In this document: in pieces, positions 42,424-49,334 of the stretch
Layout: each line of letters begins with the position of its first letter
Position numbering within the stretch: the stretch's first letter is position 1
From: an uncultured Clostridia bacterium
Lineage (GTDB): Bacteria; Bacillota; Clostridia; Christensenellales; Aristaeellaceae
Length of the DNA stretch: 49,334 nucleotides
Direction: 5' to 3'
NCBI GenBank assembly: GCA_946407745.1
Contig: CAMJPQ010000022.1
Location: 1-49,334, forward strand
Made by a program: the position numbers and the translations under genes
Notes under the pieces: generated by a model
Told to the model about the DNA's origin: nothing
Databases searched by the model: none
Seen by the model: the letters and a program-made list of their open reading frames with translations, nothing else

Positions 42424-44010
42424 ATGCTCCGCAAACTGCTCTGTTCCCTCCTTGCCGCCGCCATTTTATGCGCTGGGGCGCTGGCCAGCACTGTTTACAG
42501 GCCGCTTGACATCGGCTCCTCCGGCGAGGCAGTGCAGGCGCTGAAAATGCGGCTGTACGAACTGGGCTACTACACCACAACCAGCTTCCACAGCTATTAC
42601 AACGAAAACACGGCAGAGCATGTGCGCGCCTTCCAGCGGATGAACGGCCTGCCGCAGGACGGGAAGGCCTCTGAAGCGCTGCAGACGCTGCTCTTTTCGG
42701 GCGAGGCTGTCAACGCGCTCGGCGAAAGGGCGGACGGCGAGGAAAGCGCCGAGGCCGCGGCAGAGAGCATGGTGGACGACGAGCCTTACCTGCTGGAAGG
42801 CGACGAGGCGGACGAGGAAGACTTCACCCCGCTGAAAACCGGCTCTACCGGCGAGGCCGTGGTTAAAATGAAGCAGCGCCTGTATGAGCTGGGTTATTAT
42901 ACCACCACCAAGCTGAACGGCACCTACAACGAAAACACGGCGGATTATGTGCGCCGCTTCCAGCTGATGAACAACCTGGACGCCAGCGGAGCGGCGGATG
43001 AAGCGACGCTGCGGCTGATGTTCTCTGAAGCCGCGGTGCGTGCAGACGGACTGCTGGCGGACGGCAGCCTGCCCATGGTAGAAAATCCCGCCACCAATAC
43101 CGACCTGTACGAGGGCATGACACTGTCGGATACGCAGCAGGTGGTCATATCACAGTGGAAGGCGCTGCCGGAAGATTATCCTGAGACAGACAGCGAGGGC
43201 TTCCTTCCCGACGAGCATGCCGAATACGTTTACGACAGCGACGAGAAGGGGCTCTGGATCTACCTCTCCCATACGCTGCAGGTGGAGATACGGCGATACC
43301 AGGACAGGAAAAACGTGATCGTCTGGTATGAAACCGAGGTACGCACACGGGATGGCGAGCAGCTGTACACGCCGCACAACCAGCGCGCCGGCAACAAGCT
43401 CCGCCAGCCGCAGTATTTTGCCAGGCAGAACCAGTCTGTGCTGGCCATCACAGACGACTTTTACGCCTACCGGGTACGCGCCAACATCAGCCCCGGGGTC
43501 ATCATCCGCGGCGGCGAGATACTCTATGACAAGCCGAAGCGCAGCGGCGCCGCCGGTTTCCCGAAGGAAGAGGTGCTCGCCTGCTTCCCGGACGGCAGCA
43601 TGAAATGCTTTGAGGCCCGCGCCTATACCGCGGAGGAATACCTGGCGATGGGTGCTACAGAGGTTTTCTCCTTCGGGCCAATCCTTATCACGGAGGGGCA
43701 GCCCGGCGAGGACGCCTATGACAAGCGCTATTACCACTATCACGAGCCCCGGATGGCCATGGGCATGATCGAGCCGAACCACTATATGATACTGACCGTC
43801 AAGGGCAGGGTCAACGAGTCCAAGGGCGTCTACTTTTCCTGGATGGCAGACCGCATGGCCGAGCTGCATGTGCAGGAGGCACTGAACCTTGACGGGGGCG
43901 GCACCGCGGCACTGGTCTTCATGGGCAGGGTACTCAATTACGACGGCACCGCCAACCGTTCTGTCGGCAGCATCATCGCCTTTGGCCGCTCCGGCCTGGT
44001 ACAGCCCTGA
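42424..44010 (+). CDS. Secreted protein with two peptidoglycan-binding domains and a phosphodiester glycosidase (NAGPA) domain
   Basis: 528 residues. Signal peptide to about residue 22 (SLLAAAILCAGALAS). Two PG_binding_1 repeats share LYELGYYTTT and NENTAxxVRxFQ: about 28-92 and 138-205, separated by an acidic linker. The C-terminal part (about 300-525) is a NAGPA/exopolysaccharide phosphodiester glycosidase domain, with NISPGVIIRGGEILY, HEPRMAMGMIEPNHYMIL and EALNLDGGGTAALVFMG. It should bind the wall and cleave a sugar-1-phosphodiester, for example in a teichoic-acid-like or other polymer. Substrate unknown. Follows the DUF1846 gene directly. Confidence 0.9.
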   Translation: MLRKLLCSLLAAAILCAGALASTVYRPLDIGSSGEAVQALKMRLYELGYYTTTSFHSYYNENTAEHVRAFQRMNGLPQDGKASEALQTLLFSGEAVNALGERADGEESAEAAAESMVDDEPYLLEGDEADEEDFTPLKTGSTGEAVVKMKQRLYELGYYTTTKLNGTYNENTADYVRRFQLMNNLDASGAADEATLRLMFSEAAVRADGLLADGSLPMVENPATNTDLYEGMTLSDTQQVVISQWKALPEDYPETDSEGFLPDEHAEYVYDSDEKGLWIYLSHTLQVEIRRYQDRKNVIVWYETEVRTRDGEQLYTPHNQRAGNKLRQPQYFARQNQSVLAITDDFYAYRVRANISPGVIIRGGEILYDKPKRSGAAGFPKEEVLACFPDGSMKCFEARAYTAEEYLAMGATEVFSFGPILITEGQPGEDAYDKRYYHYHEPRMAMGMIEPNHYMILTVKGRVNESKGVYFSWMADRMAELHVQEALNLDGGGTAALVFMGRVLNYDGTANRSVGSIIAFGRSGLVQP

Positions 44011-44026
44011 CAGGCCGAACTGCCAC

Positions 44027-44055
44027 TTGAAATCCTTTCTGTTTCCCTGTATAAT
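44027..44055 (+). promoter_or_regulatory. Promoter of the trpS unit
   Basis: TTGAAA (44027-44032), 17 bases, perfect TATAAT (44050-44055). Transcription should start near 44062, about 200 bases before trpS, leaving a structured leader. Confidence 0.85.
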
Positions 44056-44061
44056 ACAACA

Positions 44062-44224
44062 CAACCGAAACAGGCGGCTGCGCCGGCGGCAACTGCCGTC
44101 GCGCAGCCGCGCAGCCGTGAGGCGGCGGCGAGCGGGCCTCCGCTCCGGCTGCAGCACGCGGCGGGGAGCGGTTTGATTTGGGGTGGCACCGCAGGAAACT
44201 GTCCCCGTTTTGAGGTGCTTTTTC
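44062..44224 (+). promoter_or_regulatory. T-box-like leader of trpS
   Basis: GGGTGGCACCGCA at 44181-44193 matches the T-box core. GCGGT (44168-44172) can pair with ACCGC (44188-44192), leaving UGGC in the bulge, as in a T-box antiterminator; UGGC fits the GCCA end of tRNATrp, whose discriminator base is G in bacteria. A competing stem GCACC (44186-44190)/GGTGC (44214-44218) is followed by TTTTT, a plausible terminator. Upstream are two GC-rich hairpins (44074-44110 and 44111-44152). No TGG specifier codon is visible between 44062 and 44170, so the Stem I part is atypical or lost. Confidence 0.65.
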
Positions 44225-44259
44225 TGTTTCATCTGCAAGGACGTGGAGAGGGGAGTTTC

Positions 44260-45285
44260 ATGATGGAAACCAACATTCAGCAGACCGCGGAAAAAAAGCA
44301 GGTCATCTTTTCAGGCATTCAGCCCTCCGGCGTGCTGACGCTGGGCAACTATATCGGTGCGCTGCGCAATTTCTCCAAGCTGCAGGATGATTATGACTGC
44401 ATCTACTGCGTGGTGGATGAACACGCCATCACGGTGCGCCAGAATCCCGCCGACCTGAGAAGGCGCTGCCTGGAACTGGCTGCGCTCTATATCGCCAGCG
44501 GCATTGATCCGGAAAAGTGCCTGATCTATTGCCAGAGCCATGTCAGCGCACACGCGGAGCTGGCCTGGATACTCAACTGCTTCACCTACATGGGTGAACT
44601 GAACCGCATGACGCAGTTCAAGGCAAAATCCGCCGCGCATGCGGACAACATCAACGCGGGCCTGTTCACCTATCCGGTGTTGATGGCCGCGGATATTCTG
44701 CTCTATCAGACAAACCTGGTGCCCGTCGGCGTGGACCAGAAGCAGCACCTGGAGCTCTGCCGGGACATCGCCATCCGCTTCAACGGCGTTTACGGCGATG
44801 TGTTCACCATCCCCGAGGGCTATATTCCCAAGGTGGGCGCAAAAATCATGTCCCTGCAGGATCCGTCCAGGAAGATGTCCAAATCCGATCCGGAGGAAAC
44901 CTACATCAGCCTGCTTGACACCCCGGACGATGTGCGCAGGAAGCTGAAGCGGGCCGTGACCGACTCCGACAGCGAGATCCGCTACGACCCGGAGAACAAG
45001 CCGGGCGTCAGCAACCTGCTGGCCATCATGTCCACACTGACCGGCGAGTCCATCGATGCGCTGTGCGGCGAGCTGCAGGGCGCCGGCTATGGCCAGCTGA
45101 AGGCGCGCACCACCGACTGCGTCATTGCCGCGCTGGAGCCGCTGCAGGCAGAATTCCGCCGTCTGATGGGCGACAAGGGCTATCTGCAGGGCATACTGGA
45201 TGAAAATGCCCGCAAGGCGAATGCGCTGGCCGTCAGGACCCTGCGCAAGGTGCAGAAGAAGATCGGTTTTGCCGCCAGAGGCTAA
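44260..45285 (+). CDS. trpS: Tryptophanyl-tRNA synthetase
   Basis: 341-residue class I synthetase. The HIGH-type motif is in [20 protein letters not shown], the tryptophan pocket in VVDEHAIT and [15 protein letters not shown], and the KMSKS loop in [11 protein letters not shown]. Start is ATG 44260 or the adjacent ATG 44263; both follow GGAGAGGGGAG. It is preceded by its own promoter and a T-box-like leader, so synthesis probably rises when uncharged tRNATrp accumulates. Confidence 0.97.
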   Translation: MMETNIQQTAEKKQVIFSGIQPSGVLTLGNYIGALRNFSKLQDDYDCIYCVVDEHAITVRQNPADLRRRCLELAALYIASGIDPEKCLIYCQSHVSAHAELAWILNCFTYMGELNRMTQFKAKSAAHADNINAGLFTYPVLMAADILLYQTNLVPVGVDQKQHLELCRDIAIRFNGVYGDVFTIPEGYIPKVGAKIMSLQDPSRKMSKSDPEETYISLLDTPDDVRRKLKRAVTDSDSEIRYDPENKPGVSNLLAIMSTLTGESIDALCGELQGAGYGQLKARTTDCVIAALEPLQAEFRRLMGDKGYLQGILDENARKANALAVRTLRKVQKKIGFAARG

Positions 45286-45324
45286 CCGCCGACACATAAA
45301 TCGCCATGAAAGGATCAGATCAGC

Positions 45325-46656
45325 ATGAAAAAGTCCATTTCTGCCGAGAACCTCTCCAACTGGAGCAAGGCCTACGCGAAGAGCCCCGCCATGCAGCTGG
45401 CTGCGCTGGCGCTCAGCAAGACAAGCCTGAGCAGTGTGGCCTATGACTCCAACCGGGCCAACGCGATGCACCCGGTGTTTTCCCTGGAGGTGCCCACCCT
45501 GGAGGTCACCAACCAGAAGTCCAGCGGACGCTGCTGGCTGTTTGCCGCGGCGAACGTGCTCCGCGAAAAGATCGCCAAGGAGCTGAATCTGGAAAGCTTT
45601 GAGCTGTCTCAGAGCTATCTGGCCTTTTGGGACAAGTTTGAGCGCAGCAATTATTTCCTGGAGGCCATGCTGGAGCTTTCCGACCTGCCCGTGAACGACA
45701 GGACGGTTGCCTTCGTGCTGCAGACGGGCGTGCATGACGGCGGCCAGTGGGACATGTTTGCCAACATCGTGCAGAAATACGGTGTTGTGCCGAAGGACGT
45801 CTATGACGAAACCTATCAGTCTTCCAACACAAGGGAGATGAACCATGCGCTGAACCGCGCGCTCAAGGCCGCCGCCGTGAAGCTGCGCGCGCTGAAGCGC
45901 GGCGGGGCTTCCGCGGAGGAGATTTCCGCCGTGAAAGAGAAGGCCCTCTGCGCGGTATACGGCTTCCTGTGCGCCTGCTATGGCGTGCCGCCGGAAAGCT
46001 TCGACTTTGAATATGTGGACAAGGACAAGGAGTATCACATTGAAAAGGGCCTGACCCCTGTCGCCTTTGCGGAAAAATATGTGGCGGACATCATCCGCGA
46101 GTCTGTTTCCGTCATTCACGCGCCTACCCAGGACAAGCCCTATCACAAAACCTACACCATTCGCCAGCTTGGCAATGTCATCGGCGGCAGGGAGGTAAAG
46201 CACCTCAACCTCACCATGGAGGAGATGAAGGCTGCCATCATCCGGCAGCTGGAGGCCGGAAAGATCGTCTGGTTCGGCAGCGATGTGGGCCACTTCGGTG
46301 AGCGGGACAGCGGTATCTGGGATGATCAGCTTTTCCACCTTGGTCTGGTGACGGGTCTGGACCTGGCCATTTCAAAGGAAGACGCGCTGGATTACGGTCT
46401 GGCCGCGATGAACCACGCCATGTGCCTGACCGGTGTGACCCTTTCGGACGGCAAGCCGACCAAGTGGAAGATCGAAAACAGCTGGGGCGATAAGAGCGGC
46501 AAGAAGGGCTACTACATCTGCTCCGACAGCTGGTTTGACGAATATGTATTCCAGGCGGCGATTGAGCGCGAGTACCTGGGAGACCTGGCCGCCCTGTATG
46601 ACCAGGAGCCCATCGCCCTGGACCCCTGGGACCCCATGGGCACGCTGGCCGAATAA
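45325..46656 (+). CDS. pepC: Aminopeptidase C (C1B bleomycin-hydrolase family)
   Basis: 443-residue cytoplasmic thiol aminopeptidase. The papain-like triad is visible: Gln64 in EVTNQKSS, Cys70 in SSGRCWLFAA, His364 in NHAMCLTGV and Asn385 in KIENSWGD. Length and the C-terminal extension match PepC, a hexameric barrel that trims short peptides. Lies 39 bases after trpS, possibly on the same transcript; supplies amino acids from peptides. Confidence 0.95.
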   Translation: MKKSISAENLSNWSKAYAKSPAMQLAALALSKTSLSSVAYDSNRANAMHPVFSLEVPTLEVTNQKSSGRCWLFAAANVLREKIAKELNLESFELSQSYLAFWDKFERSNYFLEAMLELSDLPVNDRTVAFVLQTGVHDGGQWDMFANIVQKYGVVPKDVYDETYQSSNTREMNHALNRALKAAAVKLRALKRGGASAEEISAVKEKALCAVYGFLCACYGVPPESFDFEYVDKDKEYHIEKGLTPVAFAEKYVADIIRESVSVIHAPTQDKPYHKTYTIRQLGNVIGGREVKHLNLTMEEMKAAIIRQLEAGKIVWFGSDVGHFGERDSGIWDDQLFHLGLVTGLDLAISKEDALDYGLAAMNHAMCLTGVTLSDGKPTKWKIENSWGDKSGKKGYYICSDSWFDEYVFQAAIEREYLGDLAALYDQEPIALDPWDPMGTLAE

Positions 46657-46683
46657 TATACCTTTCCACCGAGGTGACCGATC

Positions 46684-47376
46684 ATGAAGACACCACTCAC
46701 TCTTTCCCGCATCAGGGGGCATCTGGCATATTCGTGGTGGAAGTATGTGCTGCTCCTGATTGCGGTGGTGATGGGCGGAAATCTCATTTTTACGGTATCC
46801 AGGCCGCAGCCGAAGGAAAACGAAAAGGTAGAGCTTTATATCTACGCCTACGGCAATGAAGCCCCGATGAATGAATATCTTGAGCGCGTTCATACAAGCG
46901 AGCTGTCCGACCAGAAGCTGATTGACACCATCTGGCTGACGCCCGATGAAGCCAGCGGCCTTATGGTACTGTCCACCCATCTGATGGCCGGTGAGGGTGA
47001 CTTGGTCGTGCTGCCTCGGGAGATCTTCAACACCTATGCCGGCCAGGGGCTGTTTGAAGCCCTGGAAGACCTGCCCGGTGTGATGGAGGCAGCGGATGCG
47101 GCCGGCACCAATCTGGAGAGAAGCTGGCGCAAAAACACCGACTCCGGCGAACGACATCTGTACGGCATACCGGTGCGGGGCATGCAGCTGTTTTCTGACA
47201 GTCTGTACAGCACGGATGAATACTATCTCAGCCTGCGTGTATACAACGGCAATGAGGCGGCCAGCCGCCGACTGCTCGGCATGATACTCCGCGACTGGCT
47301 GCCCGGCGCGTCCGAAGTGGCAGGCATACAGCAGCTTTGTGCGCCAAGCAGCGCTGTGGAGCAGGGGGGCAAATGA
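46684..47376 (+). CDS. Membrane-anchored protein of unknown function
   Basis: 230 residues. One membrane helix after a basic N-terminus (about 21-40, YVLLLIAVVMGGNLIFTV), then an extracytoplasmic domain. That domain (ELYIYAYGNEAPMNEYLE ... IWLTPDEASGLMVLSTH ... EGDLVVLPREIFNTYAGQGL) has the alternation and a D-V-V-L-P element reminiscent of the first lobe of an ABC solute-binding protein, but it is too short to be one. I do not recognise the family. Its stop overlaps the start of the next gene (ATGA), so the two are coupled and may act together at the cell surface. Confidence 0.8.
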   Translation: MKTPLTLSRIRGHLAYSWWKYVLLLIAVVMGGNLIFTVSRPQPKENEKVELYIYAYGNEAPMNEYLERVHTSELSDQKLIDTIWLTPDEASGLMVLSTHLMAGEGDLVVLPREIFNTYAGQGLFEALEDLPGVMEAADAAGTNLERSWRKNTDSGERHLYGIPVRGMQLFSDSLYSTDEYYLSLRVYNGNEAASRRLLGMILRDWLPGASEVAGIQQLCAPSSAVEQGGK

Positions 47377-48242
47377 AGCATCTCGCATTGAAACTGTTTG
47401 CACTGGCCCTGTGCGGCGTGCTCTTGTGCTCCGCTGCCTTGGCCGCCACGCCGAAAACCAGCCCGACCCCCGCGCCGCAAACCGTCCCGGAGGATGTGCT
47501 TGACACTGTGCCGGAGAAAATACAGCAGCTGCTGGATCTGGCTTATGGCGAATGGGAGGCTGCGACGGACAAGTCCTTCTCCCGCGTCAACAAGTACACC
47601 GAATGGCGCGGCAAGGGCGTCGGCTTCGGCTGGTGCGGCGGCTTCATCACCTGGTGTATGATGCAGCTGGATGTGCCCATGGAAGAGGTGGAAAACATCC
47701 CGGAGGGTGAAGTGACTGGCATTGTGCACGTCAAGGAGGCCTCCGTAGGGAAGCTGCTGCGCGGCTATCTGAAAATGTACCGCTCCACCAGAATACCGCA
47801 GAAGGGCTTCTTAGTGGTGTACGGCGCGCAAAGCTACAACCGCACCAACCACATCGGCCTGGTGGTGGATGTGCAGCGGCTTGACAGCGGAGTGTACCGC
47901 ATCACCTCCATCGAGGGGAACATGGGCTCAACTGTCAAGATGTTCGTGCATGATTACGACCCGCTCGCTAAGGAAACCTCCAACCTGACCATGGTTCCCA
48001 AGGCGGAGAGAACGGAGAGTGAGCGGAAGAACTTCTCCTATAAAATACCCACCCTGCAGGGCAACAGTTTCTGGATCAACTGCTTCCTGATGCCTTATCT
48101 GCCGGAGGAAGGCCCGGCCCCTGCCGAGGAGGCCCCCACCGAGGCAGCGCCCGATAACGCGGAGGCACTCGAGGCGGAGGACATGGAGGACGAATTTCTG
48201 GAGATCACCCCGTTTGAGACACCCCCTCCGCAGCGTGACTGA
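47373..48242 (+). CDS. Secreted CHAP-like amidase/peptidase
   Basis: 289 residues. Signal peptide cleaved near ALA|AT (residue 25), then a Pro/Thr spacer. The domain has Cys88 in GFGWCGGFITWCM, His160 in NHIGLVVDVQ and an acidic/Asn element in SIEGNMGST (181-183), the order of a CHAP-type cysteine peptidoglycan hydrolase. The tail (about 245-289) is rich in Pro, Ala and Glu. Coupled to the preceding membrane protein by a 4-base overlap. It would cut peptide crosslinks in the wall; the exact bond is unknown. Confidence 0.8.
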   Translation: MKHLALKLFALALCGVLLCSAALAATPKTSPTPAPQTVPEDVLDTVPEKIQQLLDLAYGEWEAATDKSFSRVNKYTEWRGKGVGFGWCGGFITWCMMQLDVPMEEVENIPEGEVTGIVHVKEASVGKLLRGYLKMYRSTRIPQKGFLVVYGAQSYNRTNHIGLVVDVQRLDSGVYRITSIEGNMGSTVKMFVHDYDPLAKETSNLTMVPKAERTESERKNFSYKIPTLQGNSFWINCFLMPYLPEEGPAPAEEAPTEAAPDNAEALEAEDMEDEFLEITPFETPPPQRD

Positions 48243-48271
48243 ACGCGCTGCGCGCCGCCGAAAGGAAGTGG

Positions 48272-49282
48272 ATGCCGATGAACCTCATCATCCCCAAGAA
48301 CTATAACCCCGTGCTGGGACTGCGCGATACGGAAATCGCCATCAAGCTGGTCAAGGACTTCTTTGAAACCGAGCTTTCCCGGGCGCTGAACCTCACCCGC
48401 GTTTCCGCCCCCATCATGGTGAAGCCAGAAAGCGGTCTGAACGACAACCTGAACGGTGTGGAGCGCCCTGTATCCTTTGACATTCTCGAAACAGGCCAGA
48501 CAGCCGAAATCGTGCACAGCCTGGCCAAGTGGAAGAGGCTGGCCCTGAAAACCTACGGCTTCCAGCCCGGCGAGGGCCTGTACACGGATATGAACGCCAT
48601 CCGCCGCGACGAGGAGACGGACAATATCCACTCCATTTTTGTGGACCAGTGGGACTGGGAGCGCATCATCCTTCCGGAGGAGCGCAACGAAGGCACGCTT
48701 CGGGACATCGTGCGCAAAATCTACCTGACGCTGCGCAAAACAGAGGGCTATGTGTGCGCGCACTATCCCTTCATCAAGCCGGAGCTCCCCGACGAAATCG
48801 CCTTCGTCACCACACAGGAGCTGGAGGACCGCTATCCGGAGCTGACGCCCAAGCAGCGGGAGTACATGGCAGCGAAGCAGTACGGCGCCGTGTTCCTGAT
48901 GGGCGTGGGCGGAAAGCTGCGCAGCGGCATCATCCATGACGGCCGCGCACCGGACTATGACGACTGGTCCCTCAACGGCGACATTCTGCTGTACGATCCC
49001 CTGCTGGACATCTCCCTGGAGGTTTCCTCCATGGGTATCCGGGTTGACCCGGACGCGCTGCGCCGCCAGCTCAGGGAGCGAGGCTGCGAGGAACGCGCCG
49101 CCCTCCCCTTCCAGAAGGCACTGCTGGACGGCGAATTGCCCCAGACCATCGGCGGCGGCATCGGCCAGAGCCGCATGTGCGTGTACTTCCTGCGCAAGGC
49201 GCACGTGGGCGAGGTGCAGGCTTCTCTGTGGCCGGACGAGGTGGTGGAGGCCTGCCGCAAGGCAAATATCCAGCTGCTGTAA
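48272..49282 (+). CDS. asnA: Aspartate-ammonia ligase (asparagine synthetase A)
   Basis: 336 residues, the usual length of AsnA, a class II tRNA-synthetase-like enzyme that makes asparagine from aspartate, ammonia and ATP. Visible family segments: VSAPIMVKPESGLNDNLNG, DILETGQTAEIVHSLAKWKR, YTDMNAIRRDEETDNIHS, VDQWDWER and the C-terminal GGGIGQSRMCVYFLRKAH. Start is ATG 48272 or ATG 48278. The gene is intact to its TAA; the bases directly after the stop belong to a group II intron end, so any native terminator has been displaced from the stop codon. Confidence 0.96.
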   Translation: MPMNLIIPKNYNPVLGLRDTEIAIKLVKDFFETELSRALNLTRVSAPIMVKPESGLNDNLNGVERPVSFDILETGQTAEIVHSLAKWKRLALKTYGFQPGEGLYTDMNAIRRDEETDNIHSIFVDQWDWERIILPEERNEGTLRDIVRKIYLTLRKTEGYVCAHYPFIKPELPDEIAFVTTQELEDRYPELTPKQREYMAAKQYGAVFLMGVGGKLRSGIIHDGRAPDYDDWSLNGDILLYDPLLDISLEVSSMGIRVDPDALRRQLRERGCEERAALPFQKALLDGELPQTIGGGIGQSRMCVYFLRKAHVGEVQASLWPDEVVEACRKANIQLL

Positions 49283-49334
49283 ATCGAGTAGGAGGGGGTG
49301 ACTAGCCCCCGTCCTCTCACCGCACCGTGCGTAC
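49283..49334 (-). mobile_element. 3' end of a group II intron (domain VI and part of domain V)
   Basis: Read on the minus strand the last 52 bases begin with the 3' half of domain V (GTACGCACGG, then TGCGGTGAGAGG), followed by a domain VI hairpin GGGGG/CCCCC around CTAGTCA and the 3' end CCTACTCGAT with a candidate branch-point A. This is the familiar 3' terminus of bacterial group II introns that encode LtrA-type reverse transcriptase. The intron ends exactly at the asnA stop codon and runs antisense to asnA; the rest lies beyond the window. Confidence 0.75.

Noticed and set aside
44074-44110. GC-rich hairpin in the trpS leader as a terminator of the upstream gene
   Set aside because: The stem is long and strong but no T run follows, and it lies downstream of the trpS promoter, so it belongs to the leader.
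44311-46338. Long minus-strand open frame opposite trpS and pepC
   Set aside because: Shadow of two intact genes; the product has the low-complexity His/Gln/Leu composition of antisense translation.

Overview
The window reads as chromosome of a GC-rich, Gram-positive-type anaerobe of the Bacillota, most likely an uncultured or gut/rumen Clostridia. Support comes from consensus housekeeping promoters (TTGACA-N17-TATAAT type), strong AGGAGG ribosome binding sites with many TTG/GTG starts, a Firmicutes-length RpoC, a T-box-like leader, peptidoglycan-binding secreted proteins and no outer-membrane genes. The lineage is an inference; no 16S rRNA or tRNA gene is present.

Layout. 1-4240: a glycan-use locus, with two ABC sugar permeases (minus strand, the first cut by the window edge) divergent from a LacI-type regulator and a secreted GH5 glycanase; the shared intergenic region carries two face-away promoters and a repeated TCATGA element. 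4278-11712: a complete F1Fo ATP synthase operon (atpZ-like, atpI, B, E, F, H, A, G, D, C) between a consensus promoter and a terminator. The c subunit has the two-carboxylate signature known from a sodium-driven rotor, and the a subunit is unusually long. 11762-12514: a single shikimate-kinase-like gene. 12549-14586: dnaA with DnaA boxes upstream, followed by a YbaK-type deacylase gene and not by dnaN. 14601-20705: a translation/envelope operon frr, small unknown gene, uppS, cdsA, dxr, rseP, purA. 20723-28498: rpoB-rpoC on the minus strand with their own promoter and no ribosomal protein genes beside them.

28391-33442: an ion-homeostasis group: a CtpE-like P-type ATPase, a duplicated DUF1538 membrane protein and a tandem PII-like protein. 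33399-38182 (minus strand): alpha/beta hydrolase, MATE exporter, cytoplasmic GH13 amylase and SEC-C type methionine aminopeptidase in one apparent operon. 38306-44010: a secreted L,D-transpeptidase fused to a CapA-like domain, a DUF1846 protein and a secreted PG-binding/NAGPA protein. 44027-49282: T-box-like leader and trpS, pepC, an unknown membrane-anchored protein, a secreted CHAP-like protein and asnA. 49283-49334: the 3' end of a group II intron on the minus strand, abutting the asnA stop codon.

The most notable points are the predicted sodium-coupled ATP synthase near a DUF1538-PII pair, the L,D-transpeptidase/CapA fusion, the trpS leader with a clear T-box antiterminator but no visible Trp specifier codon, the paired TCATGA operators, and the dnaA neighbourhood. 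All functions are inferred by reading motifs and architecture; nothing was searched against a database.
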